Source: Bactrocera neohumeralis
Taxonomy: Eukaryota; Arthropoda; Insecta; Diptera; Tephritidae
Assembly: GCF_024586455.1 (NCBI RefSeq)
Contig: NC_065920.1
Span: 73,772,215 to 73,836,214, forward strand
Direction of reading: 5' to 3'
DNA: 64,000 nucleotides
A model generated the notes under the pieces. That model was not told the origin of the DNA and did no database searches. It saw only the letters and a list, made by a program, of their open reading frames with translations. The position numbers were made by a program, and so were the translations under genes. Of this stretch, positions 23,609-35,671 are shown in pieces. How positions within the stretch are numbered: the stretch's first letter is position 1; each line of letters opens with the position of its first letter.

Positions 23609-25788
23609 ATGATTGAAAATGAGTTACAAATTACGATTGGTGGATTACCAAAAATGGTAAAGTTTTCTTAAGTAATTACATACATACATACATATTATGT
23701 ATTTCTAAGTCCTTGTTAATCAGTAATGTTATACTTATTTTATACCCTGAACAGGGTATATTAAGTTGACCATGAAGTTTGCAACATCCCCTAGGAAACG
23801 TTGGTACGTCTGTCTGTTCCTATGTCTATATAAGTATATAAGCGTACTACACCCTCCCAGTTTTGCGATATCGATCTGAAATTTTTTCCACTAAAAGCCA
23901 CCCATTTATCAGAACCACCGATATCGAACTATTATAGCATAAAGCTTCAATACAGGTTCTTTTTTCGACAAATTAAGGTTCTTTTATAAAAACTTTTATT
24001 TTTGAAAGGTGTTATAGCTTGGGTGCAGCCAAAGTTAACTTTTTTCTTGATCTAATTTGCAGTTCTCTATTTACAAGCTTACAAGACTATTGAATCGACA
24101 TACCAACTCGTGGGAGTTAGAAAATCTAATACCTTTGGAAGACCACATAATAGCAAATATTCGTTGTGAAACCAACGAGTCATATGAATGGTAAGATGTA
24201 TATGTAAATATATTATACATAAGTACATACATGTCTAAAACTACTAAGCTTTGTTTAATCGGGGAAAACCCGTTTTTATTCGTACAGTTTACTTAAGCTA
24301 CCTGAGAATGTAAACTCTTCACTTTCTACTATACGTGTCTATAATGCATCGCTAACTAGCGATTACGTCGAACAAAATAGTCCCTACACTGCACCCAGTG
24401 ATAGCATTTTAAAATTGAACTCGGATTGCTTGCGCCTCATCTTTGTAAAATGCAGTCTGCGGGAACAAATCACGTTGGCCAAGGTGTGTCGTAATTTTCA
24501 CAAGATTATAATGGACATTTTTAGTAAGCGATTTCATGAATTAATTTTTTCCGACGCCTTCTTTACGAAAGGTTTGGGACTAAGCGACCAAGAAATTTGG
24601 GACCTTAGTATACTAAGCGGTCCATACGTACGTACATTAGAATTTAGCAGTGCATTTTCGTTGCAATTCTTAAGAGTATGCAGCGAAAATCTAATAAATA
24701 ATATGAGACCAAATGCCAAACGTGAAATTAACATCTGGATGTGTAAACATTTAGTACATTTTCCGCAAATGCGAACATTTAAAGTACTAGGAGGCCTGTT
24801 GCTTGATTTTACTGTAGGCCAATTGGCACGCTATTGTCCCGAGGTGCGCGAATTTCTAGTATTAGATCCAAATAATGTATATGTACTTGGTAAAAACTTT
24901 CATTTATTACGTAAATTGGAAGTACTCGATTTACCACTTTGTATAAATATGTGTCGAGTGTATATACTAAAGGCGTGTAAAAAATTGCAGTTGAAGTCAT
25001 TGAATATTGTCGAAGTTCGACGTCTGATGTATATACCATTTTTGAAACAGATATTCTCTCTGCAATTCAAAACATTGCGACAACTTTGGTTAACGGCTTA
25101 CCCAAATCAATTATTAATACGGGCTATTTTGACACTGCCACATTTGGAAACTTTGAAATTTTATTGGCCAAATGAGCATCTTAACTTCGAAAAAATGTTA
25201 TTTAAAGAACTTTTTCTTCAACGCCGAGATTCATTGTACTCACTGTGTTGGGAGACTGAGCCACCGTTTATGATTAACGAATCGTTCGTTGAATGGAAAC
25301 CGACCGAAAAAGAGAGAAGATGCGAGGTATATGCTATGAAGGGAAGTCCTTGGAAATGTTTTGAACGTTATGCAGAGTGGATAGAACTCATACACGGTTG
25401 CACCGTAATAGAAACAATGACCTTCCGCTATAGTCGTATTTTGTCGAATGAACATATTTTAGCACTACCAAATATTTGTAGGACATTGAAAACTATTCAC
25501 ATGGTTGGCTGTTGCCAAGAGTCCGATCAAGTTCTCTTGCATTCTTGGCATGCGCCAACGAGACCCACCTGTGAGTTGCGCATTGAAGGCTTAAACTGGA
25601 TTGAGGTGGAGGTAAAACTAAACTTTACATACATATGTACATATATCTATTATACATATTTACCCTTATGTTTTTATACATTTCAGGAATTGAAAAGGAA
25701 AGAGCTTGGTTCTGGAAAAGATGGCAAAACGGTTTATCGCAGTATCTTATGTAAATTCAAAAATTCAATCAACCAAAGGCTCAGCTGA
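23609..25788 (+). CDS. F-box protein with leucine-rich-like repeats, unassigned
   Basis: Exons 23609-23656, 24063-24190, 24288-25611 and 25687-25788; phases close on 533 aa. The start is the ATG at 23609 (MIENELQITIGGLPKM). An F-box-like segment lies at about residues 97-140 (SILKLNSDCLRLIFVKCSLR followed by EQITLAKVCRNFHKI). Behind it comes an LRR-like region with repeated L..L.L.. spacing (LRKLEVLDLPLC, LKSLNIVEVRRL, LRQLWLTAY, LETLKFYWP). It is probably an SCF ubiquitin-ligase substrate receptor. I do not recognise a named orthologue. The last intron (25612-25686) is 75 nt, a multiple of three without a stop, so intron retention would keep the frame. Intron 1 contains a hairpin-ended repeat. 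Confidence 0.8.
23738..24035 (+). repeat. Hairpin-ended dispersed repeat, copy C
   Basis: Starts with the palindrome TACCCTGAACAGGGTA at 23743-23758 and ends with GGGTGCAGCCAAAGTTAAC near 24035. It fills most of intron 1 of the F-box gene. This copy shows both family ends, though the right-hand hairpin is decayed. Confidence 0.8.
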
Positions 25789-26185
25789 AAATACTTCAAA
25801 ATGCGTCGCTTCTCTGCAGTTCACAAGTGTTTTTCAGCTTCATCTATTTTACTTAGTTGCAATGCGAACGGATTTAAGCAGCAGATGAAGAACCATTGTT
25901 ATTGTAATTATCAGGCATGTTCTGGAAAGAAAATTATTTATTTTTATTGTTGCTAAAGTTAAAAACATATTTATTTATTATATTATTTTACATTAAAGGG
26001 GAAACAAAATTATTGAAAATGTTTTTTTTTTTATGTTACAATTTTCTAAATATAGTTACTAAAAAATTGTCTAAACTAAGGGGTTAGCAAGTAAAAAACA
26101 AACTTTTTTGTTGCAATTATTTTTTGAAAATGCATTTAATTTAGTAAATAAATAAAATATAGTAAAATTTAATGCTTCAATTTAA

Positions 26186-27130
26186 TGATCATGTTCCAGC
26201 GTCTCATCATCTTGCGCGCATGTTCTACATTCCGCCGACTCCACTTTTTCCCATTTTCTGAAAGTGTGATCTTAAGGATAGGTGCCCTGTAATAACCCCT
26301 ATTATATTACTAAGCTCCCTTAGGAGCCTCGGAGTAAGGGCTTTTTGGTCTGTCCATCATCAACAGTACCCCAAAGTTACTTTATGGTATGCCCTGTGTT
26401 ACGAGTGTCCTAAGACCTGAAGTGTACCTCGGGCGGCTTAGGAGAACTGTGTCTCCAGCTGCCTCCGAGCGGACCAGCTCGTCTGTGTTTTCATTTAATG
26501 TTAACCGAGTATTGGCACATAGTTTTCATTGCGCCCGTGAAATGTAATCATTTAGTTTGAAGCTCAGTATTTTAGTCTGGACCGTTGCACCTGTTTCACT
26601 TTTGTTCTACATTCTACAAGAAAATGCCATCCATTGCCATACAACTGGACCGTACTCTTTTTCGAAAATGCCATCCACCATACTACTCATATAATATATA
26701 GGCGGAAAAGCCAATAGACTATATGGGGTCGAAAACCACACTTTGTGGCAATGGGTCTTCTGCAAGAGATCCAGGCTCGAAGGGCTTTGAAGGACTTGCT
26801 CTCAATGTATTCTAGCTTAGCTTTTTATCTCGGAAGACTCTTAAATATTTCATAGAGTCCGAAAATACAACAGTTCCATCCTTTAAAGAGGGAAGATTGA
26901 ATTTCGAAATTTTTGTCCTTCTTGTGAAAAGTCAGATTTCTGTCTTCAAGTCTTTCTATGAGCCGGGTTAGGCGATTAAGATTCATACCCGAACAGAGGA
27001 CAGTGAGGTTGCCTGCATAACAGACGACCTGAATGTTTTCTCTGTCGAGAAGTATTAATTCAGTCTTGGAATATCAACAACTGACCAGATATTCACCATG
27101 TGCCAAATCTTGGAAAAAACTCGTGTAAAG
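26186..27130 (-). mobile_element. Jockey-type LINE remnant (RT and RNase H tail)
   Basis: On the minus strand a broken reverse transcriptase is recognisable. IQVVCYAGNLTVLCSGMNL (about 27040-26970) corresponds to the YADD catalytic box with both Asp lost. Further on come CGFRPHIVYWLFRLYI and VVWWMAFSKKS. At 26272-26186 a clean exon-like tail reads WEKVESAECRTCAQDDETLE, ending shortly after at a stop. That tail is the Cys-rich end (CRxCxxxxETxEH) typical of LINE RNase H. Many stops and frameshifts; the element is dead. Confidence 0.6.
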
Positions 27131-27925
27131 ATGTCGCTATGTCTGAATTTGGTATCGCCGAAAGCCAATGTCTAAATTGACGTTGAGTAATACCAAAAGT
27201 TTCTTCAGGATCAGGAAGAACCTCTCCGAGCCCTCGCTACCAAACGAGATTTCAGACAAAGCGACTCGCTATCGTGCGACTTCTTCAATCTACAGCCGGA
27301 AAAAATAGTTCGAACAGCAGATCTGAATACAGAAGGAACAATTTTCGCTGATGACATCGATATCATTAGCCATAACAAGCGCGTCATTAGTTCTGCTTAC
27401 TCCAAGTAGGATAAAGAAGCGAAGCAAATGGGTCTGAACGAGGGCAAGACGAAATATCTTCTGTCATCAAACAGTCGTCGCACTCGCGACTAGGCTCCCA
27501 TGTCACGGTTGACAGTCAAAACTTCGAAATCGTAGATAATTTCGTCTATCTTGGAACAAAGACCAAACTCTTTAAGTCACTCATAAACCCCTTCCAGCTA
27601 TTTGGTTCAGAGGCATGGACGATCTAATGAGTCGACGTTAAGAGTTTTCTAGAGAAAAGTTCTGCGGAAGATTTATGGTCCTTTGGATGAAAACACTCCA
27701 GCTCTGAGAGTATTCAACGCAGTACCCGCCGGGGGTAGCAGAGGAAGAAGAAGACCTCCACCCATTTTGGAAAGGACAGGTGGAGAAGGACCTGGCTACA
27801 CTTGAAGCCTCCAATTGGTGCCAAACAGCGAAGAGGAAGAAGCATTGGCGCGTTGTTGAAAACTCGTATATAACTGCGTAAGCGGTGTCTACACCAATAA
27901 AGATGAAGAAGTGAGTGTGAGTATC
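27130..27925 (+). mobile_element. RTE-like LINE remnant, C-terminal part of ORF
   Basis: Plus-strand fragments resemble the reverse transcriptase and C-terminal part of endonuclease-RT LINEs. They are SCDFFNL-type remains near 27270, IFADDIDIISHNKR (a conserved YADD-like DD, about 27340-27380), NEGKTKYLLSSN near 27440, and LEASNWCQTAKRKKHWR near 27800. The 3' end is near CCAATAAAGATGAAGAAG. Frames change repeatedly. A sister copy in the opposite orientation lies at 35672-36865. Clade assignment is tentative. Confidence 0.65.
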
Positions 27926-28560
27926 CATTCCACTGTTTCTCATTCAATCTAATTAATTAAATTTTTCAAAGCTTATCGCCACACTCTTTAGGCGCCTGCA
28001 TATTTAAATATCAAAGAAAAATCTAGTTTTCTGTATTTTGCAGAATTTTGACCCGCTTACCAGTGTAATTAATCAATACCGGTCACGCTACCCAAGATAA
28101 AGGTAAGACTTTTTTATTTTCAGACATAAATGTATCTGCATACATAAACACTCAAATACATATACATGTACATATGTATGTAGAGTTGAACACAAGTTCA
28201 GATTCGTTTTCTTCAGTTTTTTTTTTTTAAATCGCCGCTTAAACAATCGATTGTTTCCATAATTACAATTTTTTCTATTTCGTGTCGAACTTTTTTGCAT
28301 ACAAACAATAACAAATAAAACATTGTAAAATATGGCTAGAGCTTTATAGATATACATATGTACATATATGTACGCTTCGTAGCGCCGAGTTCATTCGTGG
28401 ACCAAATGCTGAAAATCCACAAACGACACTACTTTGTACAAATCTGTGAACATACACATCTATACATGTACATATGTGCATATACGTTCATACACGATTT
28501 CCGTAGTTCAAATTTTGTTCTGCACAAAGCAGCTGTGCGCCGTGTGCCATGCCGTTTTTG

Positions 28561-28671
28561 TATAAATACGAGTATGGAATAGAATTTTGAGCTTATTGTC
28601 AGTTTATCGCTTTATTAGCAAAGTTCACGCAGAGTTTATTCCATTTTCTGCACGGTGCATTGTATTGAAGG
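28561..28671 (+). promoter_or_regulatory. TATA promoter and probable non-coding first exon
   Basis: TATAAATA at 28561-28568 is followed by an arthropod initiator (TCAGTT at 28599-28604), then about 70 bases ending in a clean donor (ATTGAAG|GTACGAAA at 28671/28672). The next plus-strand exon with a strong acceptor is the first coding exon of the reeler-domain gene (tttttcccacag|CTTTAC at 37693). I infer that this is its promoter and leader exon, giving a 9-kb first intron. The spacing of about 40 bases from TATA to initiator is slightly long. Confidence 0.45.
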
Positions 28672-28884
28672 TACGAAAACTTCAAATATTCATTATTTGA
28701 GCATTGAAGTGTTGTGTTATTTTATTTATTTTCTGTTAATGTCCTTACAGTGTGAGATAAGATTGATAAGATTTATGTTTAATTTGTGGCAAAGCAATTG
28801 AATTTTAAAAATTTTTTTGTTTGAATCGTGTATGAAAAAAAATAAAACAACAATTAATAATGTTAATACCTTTTATAGGCATTT

Positions 28885-29570
28885 CATATGGTATAAAAGG
28901 GTATTCGCTTGAGTTTTAGCGATCAGTTTGTATGACAGCTATATGCTATAGTCGTCCGATATGAACAATTTATTGGGAGAATATACCGTTATCTTTGGTA
29001 ATTCTCTATGTCCAATTTCATAAAGATATATTGCCGAATAAAAAAATTCTCCATACAAGGACTTGATTTTGATCTTTCGGTTTGTATGGCAGCTACTACA
29101 TATATGCTATAGTGATCCGATCTGAAAAACTTATTTGTAGATTGTTGCTCTGTTTTAGAGAAAAAAACTTTTTAAAATTTGATGAAGATATGTGCTAAAA
29201 TAAAAAAGTTTTCCATACAAGAAGTCAATTTTGATCATTTAGTTTGTACGGCAGCTATACGCTATAGTGTTCCGAACTGAACAATTTCTTCGTAAATTAT
29301 AGCGCTATCTTGAACAAAACTATGTGCCAAGTTTCGTAACGATATCTTGTCAAATAAGAAATCCTTCCATACTAGAACTTAATATTGATAGTTCAGTTTG
29401 TATGGCAGCTATGTGCTATACCGGTCCGATTTCGGCGGTTTTGACAAATGAGCCGCTTTTACGACATAAAAGGACATGAACAAAATTTCTGATCGATATC
29501 TCAAAAACTAAGGGACTAGTTCGCGCATATATAGACAGACAGGCAGATATGGCGAAAACAAACCAAATTT
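28885..29570 (-). repeat. Hairpin-ended dispersed repeat, copy D
   Basis: Opposite orientation to copy A. At least four internal units repeat the phrases GTTTGTATGGCAGCTAT, GCTATAGTGGTCCGAT and TTCCATACAAG at intervals of roughly 130-170 bases. The right side carries the family phrase ACAGACAGGCAGATATGGC. Confidence 0.75.
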
Positions 29571-29799
29571 TCTTCACAAAAAAAAAATAAATGTAATTAA
29601 AAACTGTACTTCAAAAATAGTTCTTTGTAATGAAATTGCGTAGTTTAAGTGTTTTAGTACCGGCCTTCTGGTAATATGTTAAAAAAAAGGTAATTTCAAG
29701 GACATGGAAGCATTTTATATCATTGCTTTTTTTATATTTTTATGAGGTAATTCCAACATACTTTTCAAAAGTTAGTTATTATAATTGTAAATATTTTTC

Positions 29800-30600
29800 A
29801 AAAATTAGGTTAGGTTATGTTTATCCGGTACGCTCGTGAGCCACGCATAGATCAGTTTTTGTCCTTAGCGATGGGGGGCTCACAAATATTGGAGCGTTAC
29901 TTTGCTAGGGCGAGACAAGTGCGTGAGAGGTGCTCCATTGTTTCCTTGGTGCCACGACCGCCGCCATGAACAGCGTTTTTTCCTTCAATTCCTCCTTGCT
30001 TGGCTATTTCGGGGTCCTCTCTTGTTGGCAAAATTGGAACCTTCAATCGCCTGCTCCAAAGAGCGAAGAAGCTCTTCTTGCTTTTCCCTGTTTATGCTCT
30101 CAGCGTATTCTTAGATCGAGTAAGCATGTGCTGTGGCACTCGTGCGCTGTCTTGGCAATAGTACTATAACCATATGCTGAGATAACCGTACGGTGTAGAG
30201 ATGGCTTGGCAGTAGTACTAAAACCATTTCAACCTGCTCCCGTTGCAGTGGAGGTCTGGCCGCTGGAGACAAAGTTTGATGGGTCGCTGTGTCTTTAGCT
30301 CGTAGCAGCATCGTCTTCCACCAACATTGATACTAATATCCCAGTCAGATTCTTTCCATTGATTTCTGGTGACTTTTTTGATTCGAGCCCTAGGTTTTTA
30401 CATTACCAATACCTCATTAGCAATGACTTTTGTATTTAACCATTCACCTCCTTCTGAGTTTGCATATAAAGTAGTCTACCATAAATGGATGATTGGGGAA
30501 ATACATCAGCCTTCAATAGGTGCTGCATACCTGCAATGATATGACCAGAGCCAGCTTGATTCCATCCCAGACGTTGTAAGCGGAGACATTAATATATTAT
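29800..30600 (-). mobile_element. Probable LINE 3' remnant
   Basis: On the minus strand a piece reading GTKETMEHLSRTCLALAKQR (about 29955-29895) resembles the Cys/His end of a LINE RNase H. The flank GAGCCACGCATAGATCAGTTTT at about 29836-29857 recurs at about 52796-52817, so it belongs to a repeat. The upstream part to 30600 is more GC-rich than its surroundings but was not identified. Confidence 0.4.
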
Positions 30601-31189
30601 TTTAAAACAAATTATAACAAAAAATTTAAAGAAATTTTTTTTTTTATAAAAATTTTAGAAAAAATGTAAAAGAACAAAAAAATTATAAAAATATTTAAAA
30701 AAATAAAAGAAATAAATAAAAATTGAAAAACCATTAAAGTATTAAATGAAGTCATTGAAAAATATTAAAATGTAATTTTTTATTAAATTTAATTTGAAAA
30801 ATATTAATATATTAAATAAATATTTTTTTATTAAGTTTTTTAATATTTTTTTATAACTATTAATTTTTAAATATTTTTGTTTTTTTTTACATTTTTTCTC
30901 ATTTTTTAACATAATTTTTATTTTAATCTTAATTACACTAATCGTAGAGATTTGTTATTGCAATAAAAGTGATCTCTTCGAACTTTTGACAGTCAGATCT
31001 ACATTTGCCTACAATGCACATAAAATATCCTCTCAAGGATTAGGATGATAGCAGCGTTTCCCAAATTACTTGAGAACAATTTGGCTGCTGCTAAAAGAAC
31101 AACAAAAAACCTTATCCTGAAACAAATTTCTTAAGTTTTGGTGCGAACCGTCTTTTAGTTTCAGTGGATTTAAGCGGAAAAATTTTTTA

Positions 31190-31330
31190 TTATAAATTTC
31201 CGACTTTTCCAAACAAATATCTATAATCGCTGTCGTTGTCGTAGCGACAGAATTCTGCCGAGATGATAGTACTTTACCGGATAAAAATTCGGGTTCGTTC
31301 CGGTTACGTAGACCCGACTGTCGTGGGAAC
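31190..31330 (-). repeat. LINE 3' tail fragment
   Basis: A GC-richer stretch (CGCTGTCGTTGTCGTAGCGA, then CCGGATAAAAATTCGGGTTC and GTTACGTAGACCCGACTGTC) looks like the non-coding tail of a jockey-type element, in reverse. A relative in the other orientation is seen near 38710-38775, with the words TATCCGGCATAAGACTATCA and CCGCACAACAACAATAATC. Confidence 0.5.
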
Positions 31331-31338
31331 GGCCCATA

Positions 31339-31361
31339 TCTCTCTCTCTCTCTCTCTCTTT
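31339..31361. repeat. (TC)n microsatellite
   Basis: Eleven or so TC dinucleotides next to the LINE tail fragment. Confidence 0.85.
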
Positions 31362-32639
31362 CTTTGAGTCCATTATTATTTTAAAATATCAAAATCATAC
31401 ATTGATACCTTGAAGCTAGTGTCTAGAATATTTTAGTAAAGTGTTTTCCAAACAAACGAGCTCAAAGATACTTACAATTAATGCTTACATAACCTCATTT
31501 TCGTAAGCACATATTAAACCGAATTAAAAAAATATTTTTCCACTAATATTTCAATACTGGTTTGTTGCTTTGGCCTTTAAAATGCCAATAACTAATTTTT
31601 AAGCCAACCACTTTTAAAGCCATAACTCAAAATTTAAACACACACAGCCACACACACACTGAATTTTCAGCTACATTTTGGTTGCCAAAATTGCTTACAC
31701 AAAGATTTATCCACAAAAAACTTAATTTTTATAATCAATTCGCCGCTTGTTTATGTGTTTTGTACCGCTATTTCGGTTCTATTTGCTCTTTGTATTTCTG
31801 CAGTAGCGTAAACGAGTCACCATATTTTATGATTTCACTAGAAACTTTGATAAAAAACATAAACTGGTGTGTTTGAATGTTTCTTAATGCTTGTACGCGC
31901 TAATAAACAGCGGTAAATATAAATAAAACACATAAAAATGTCGAGCACAATGTTGTATGTGTGTATACATATGTATGTATGTATGTATATGCATATGCTC
32001 CGAGACAGCGCCCCCAACATCTCGTGTTGTGTGCTGCTCCTGCATGCATAAGCACGTTTTCGCTCATACTCATACACTAATAGTTCTTTAACATTGCTCG
32101 ATCTATGTTCAAAGAATAAAAAAAAAAATATTTTTGTTCACGCGAAGTTTGTTGCTTAAGTCTTTTGTTTGTTGTGTGGACAAGGCCAGAGTTAAACGCT
32201 GATTTCTGTTTTATATTTATGGAGTTGAAAAATAATTAATGTATTTTCAATGTTTGGTTGTTAAATTGTATTTTTATTATTTATGCATGCATGTATGTGT
32301 GTATGTGTGTTGCTGTGTAATAAATTATAAGTTGCGGTGACATGCAGCTCCGTTGACATTATGTCGAAATGTAAATATGTGGTCAAAAAGCAAACTTATT
32401 TCTTTTCCACTAAACATATTGATGCCTAGACGATGCGAACGTGTGTAGATATAGGTATATGTACATATGTATATGTGTGTATGGCTATGTTGTTCGTTTG
32501 AAACAAGCAGAAATGTTGTCGCAGACACTGTGTCATTATCAAAGTGTTGTTGATGCCAATCAGCGTTAGCCTTGTGCATGCACATTTAATTGTTCGCTGT
32601 TGATGGGAGTAAAATAGCTAATTGTCAACAGTATTTTAT

Positions 32640-34260
32640 CAATAGCATAATTGTTAGCTAATTATAAAGTTAACCAATTTAGACGAATAAATTAGGCGTG
32701 AAATTAAATAAATTAATAAAATTTGAGAACATAGCATTTATAAAACAATAAGGCGAATGTAAAAAAGGAACAAATTAATATATAGTATATGAAAAAAAAA
32801 ATATTTTAAAATATTCTTAATTTTATTTTAATTAATATTTATAACACATTTTTAATTTTTACAAATTAAGATAAGTTAGCTAAATAAATAAAAAAGATGA
32901 TAATAAAATGAAACCAATATTAAATTGATATTATGTTCTAATTAATTTTAATTAAAATATTTTTTTAAATTAAATTAAATTATGTTAGCTAATGAAAATT
33001 GGAAATCAATCAAGACTTATATTGGGTTAATAATAAATATTTGAAATATTACTTTTTTAGTTAAATTATTCTTTTTTAATTATAATTAAATTTTTAATTA
33101 AGTCGATTTAACTAATTTTACTTAATTAAATTATTATTTTTTGATGAAATACTTTTTTCAATTTAAATTAAATTATCTAATAATTATTAAGACTTATTAA
33201 TTTTAAATGAAAATAATAAATATTAATTATTTTTCGTAAATTAAGTTGATTTAGCGAATTTATTTAAATAAAATTATTATTATTATTTTTTAAATGGAAT
33301 TAAATTAGTTTGAGAAATATTAAGACCGCTAATAAAATTATTGTTTAAATTATATACATATATACATATGTATGTATAGATATGTATGTATGTATGTATA
33401 TAAAAAGTTTTTGCAAATTTAATCGATTTAGCTAAATTACAAAATCAAAAAATAAAAAGATCTATATTAAATTCATAAAAATTTACTAAAATAATTAATT
33501 TTTAATTAATAAAACAAAATCAATATTAAATTGTTGTTAATTAAATGAATTAAAAAAATTGAAATAAACTTTTTTTTCAAATTAAATTAAATTGGCTCAT
33601 AAAAATTTAAATAATATTGCACTAATGTTAAATTAAAGTTAATTACTTCAAATTCTTAATTTTTTAATTAAATGGTTTTTAATTATCATTTAATAATTTG
33701 GAGTTTACTTTTTTAGCTTAATTACAAAAAAACAGGTTTTGTTTATATTAAATTGATAAAAATGAATTAAAATAATTAATTTGCAGAAAATTAACTTTTT
33801 ATCTAATCAATTTGTGCAGATTTAATCGATTTAGCTAAATTACAAAATCAAGAAATAAAATAAAATTATTCATAAAAAATTATTAAAATAATTAATTTGT
33901 AATTTATAAAAAAAGTTGTAATTATAAAATAAATAATTTATAATTAATAAAACAAAATTTTAAATGAAATATTTTTTCTAATATTATTTGTAAATTAATA
34001 TTAGTTACTTAAAGTTTTTAAATTTTTAATTAAATGATTTTTTAATTATCTTTTAATATTTAGCAAATCAAAAAAACTAATTAAAATAATAGTTTGTAGA
34101 AAATTAACTTTTTATCAAATTCAATTTATTAAATTATAAAAAATAATATAATTTAAGACCACTATTAAATTAATATGAATTATTTAAATTTTTTAATTAT
34201 ACTAATTAATTTTTTTAGTTTAATTTTAATTTTTTTAATTTAAAATTTTTTAATGCCTTT
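32640..34260. repeat. Extreme AT-rich degenerate block
   Basis: About 1.6 kb in which G and C are scarce and words of the type TTAATTAAA, AAATTAAATT and AATCGATTTAGCTAAATTAC keep recurring with small changes. Two related passages (about 33415-33530 and 33805-33960) share GATTTAGCTAAATTACAAAATCAA followed by repeated AATTAAT words. No coding sequence. Confidence 0.6.
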
Positions 34261-35671
34261 TTGCAAAGAATTTTAGATCTTCAGGTAAAATACTTCGATT
34301 TTGATTCAAAAGGTTCAAACTAATGGATTAATTTTTAAAATATTTTGTACAACGTGTTTTGGAGCGCCCTTTATTAATAAAAAAATAGATAATTTAGAAT
34401 TTATTTACGTCTAACTCGGACCTGCCAACAGTAGTTTGTCATTACAACAACTGAAAAGTGAAAGTCATTAGAACTCATTAAGGCAAAGTCTACATCATTG
34501 TTATTACTTTTGGAAACCTGTGTAATTTCTTCCTCATTGCATCGCATAAATTACTCAGAATGTTAGTGTTGTTGTTATTGCACGACTTTCAAATGAAAAT
34601 TTAATTGCCGCAATCACAGAACATTAAATAACAATATAAAATTTACGACACCACTTCTACAAATTGAATCAAATGTTTGTTCACCAGTTACAATTTAAAT
34701 ATCACAGCAACAATTTCTAGCAATTATCGGCATTTAAGTGAACACGGCTTAATCATTTATGTCACCTCGCTATTACCACAGCCTGATTTCAATAAAATAG
34801 ATAAAAATCTACATATATACAGACACATAAAAAGCTCATGCAATTTATATTCAACGGTAATTAACAGCAGAAGTAATTGAAATAAAAATTGCTACTAAAA
34901 TTTATAACCTGTTTTGTCACCAAAAGCCAATTAAAGCCATTTGTTATGCAACTGGTTAAAAATTAAAATTGTAAACAGCATGGAATAAACCCAAAAAAGA
35001 CAAAAAATCGAGTAAAAGACGAGATGCATGTAAATTATAAGAAATGATGGAGATTTTGATAAAAAATTGGGTATGATTTAAGAAATAATTAAAAAAAAAA
35101 TTAAATTTAGCTTAAATTTGCTAAAAAAAGCTTAATTTGTCTTCAAAATGCTTGTGTTTACGGTTCTATAGCAAAATAAAAAATATATTTAATATACTCT
35201 GCATAACATACAACATAACCTATTTTTTATTTTTAAACAATAACATCAATATTGTATTTTTTAAGTTTTGGAACTATTTTTTTTTAAATATCACTAATTT
35301 TTTTGGCAACATTTTTAAAATATATATATTTTTAATATAATTGATTAAGCAGTTTCTACGCCAGTAAAGAATAAGAAGAAGAATATAACCGATTTTAAAT
35401 TTCAACATTCGATTTTAAAACGAAAAAATGATTTTTGCCATTTTTTGCTGCTCTCAAAATTTAGAATATCTTGCTACAAAACCAAAAAATTGGAAAAACC
35501 ATCCAAGTAACTGTTCAACTGGTTTTGTATTCATATATATATTTATATTTTTATACTAAGCCAAGGTCTCTTTGACCACTACCTAAATTAACCAAAAATT
35601 AGTATTCACATACAGCAGCTACCCAGTTGGAAATGGCAACGCCACGAACGTTACATACATACAGACATATT

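Noticed and set aside
24261..24271. GGGGAAAACCC resembling a kappaB site
   Set aside because: It lies inside intron 2 of the F-box gene, far from the immune-type reeler genes; a single short match of this kind is expected by chance.
25868..25922. Short minus-strand peptide frame MPDNYNNNGSSSAA after an acceptor-like ctttccag
   Set aside because: Only 14 codons with no neighbouring exon on that strand; low-complexity content. Too little to call.
31190..31330. Possible small structured RNA because of the GC-rich inverted words CGCTGTCGTTGTCGTAGCGA
   Set aside because: The surrounding words match a LINE tail that recurs elsewhere in the window, so the fold is better explained as repeat sequence.
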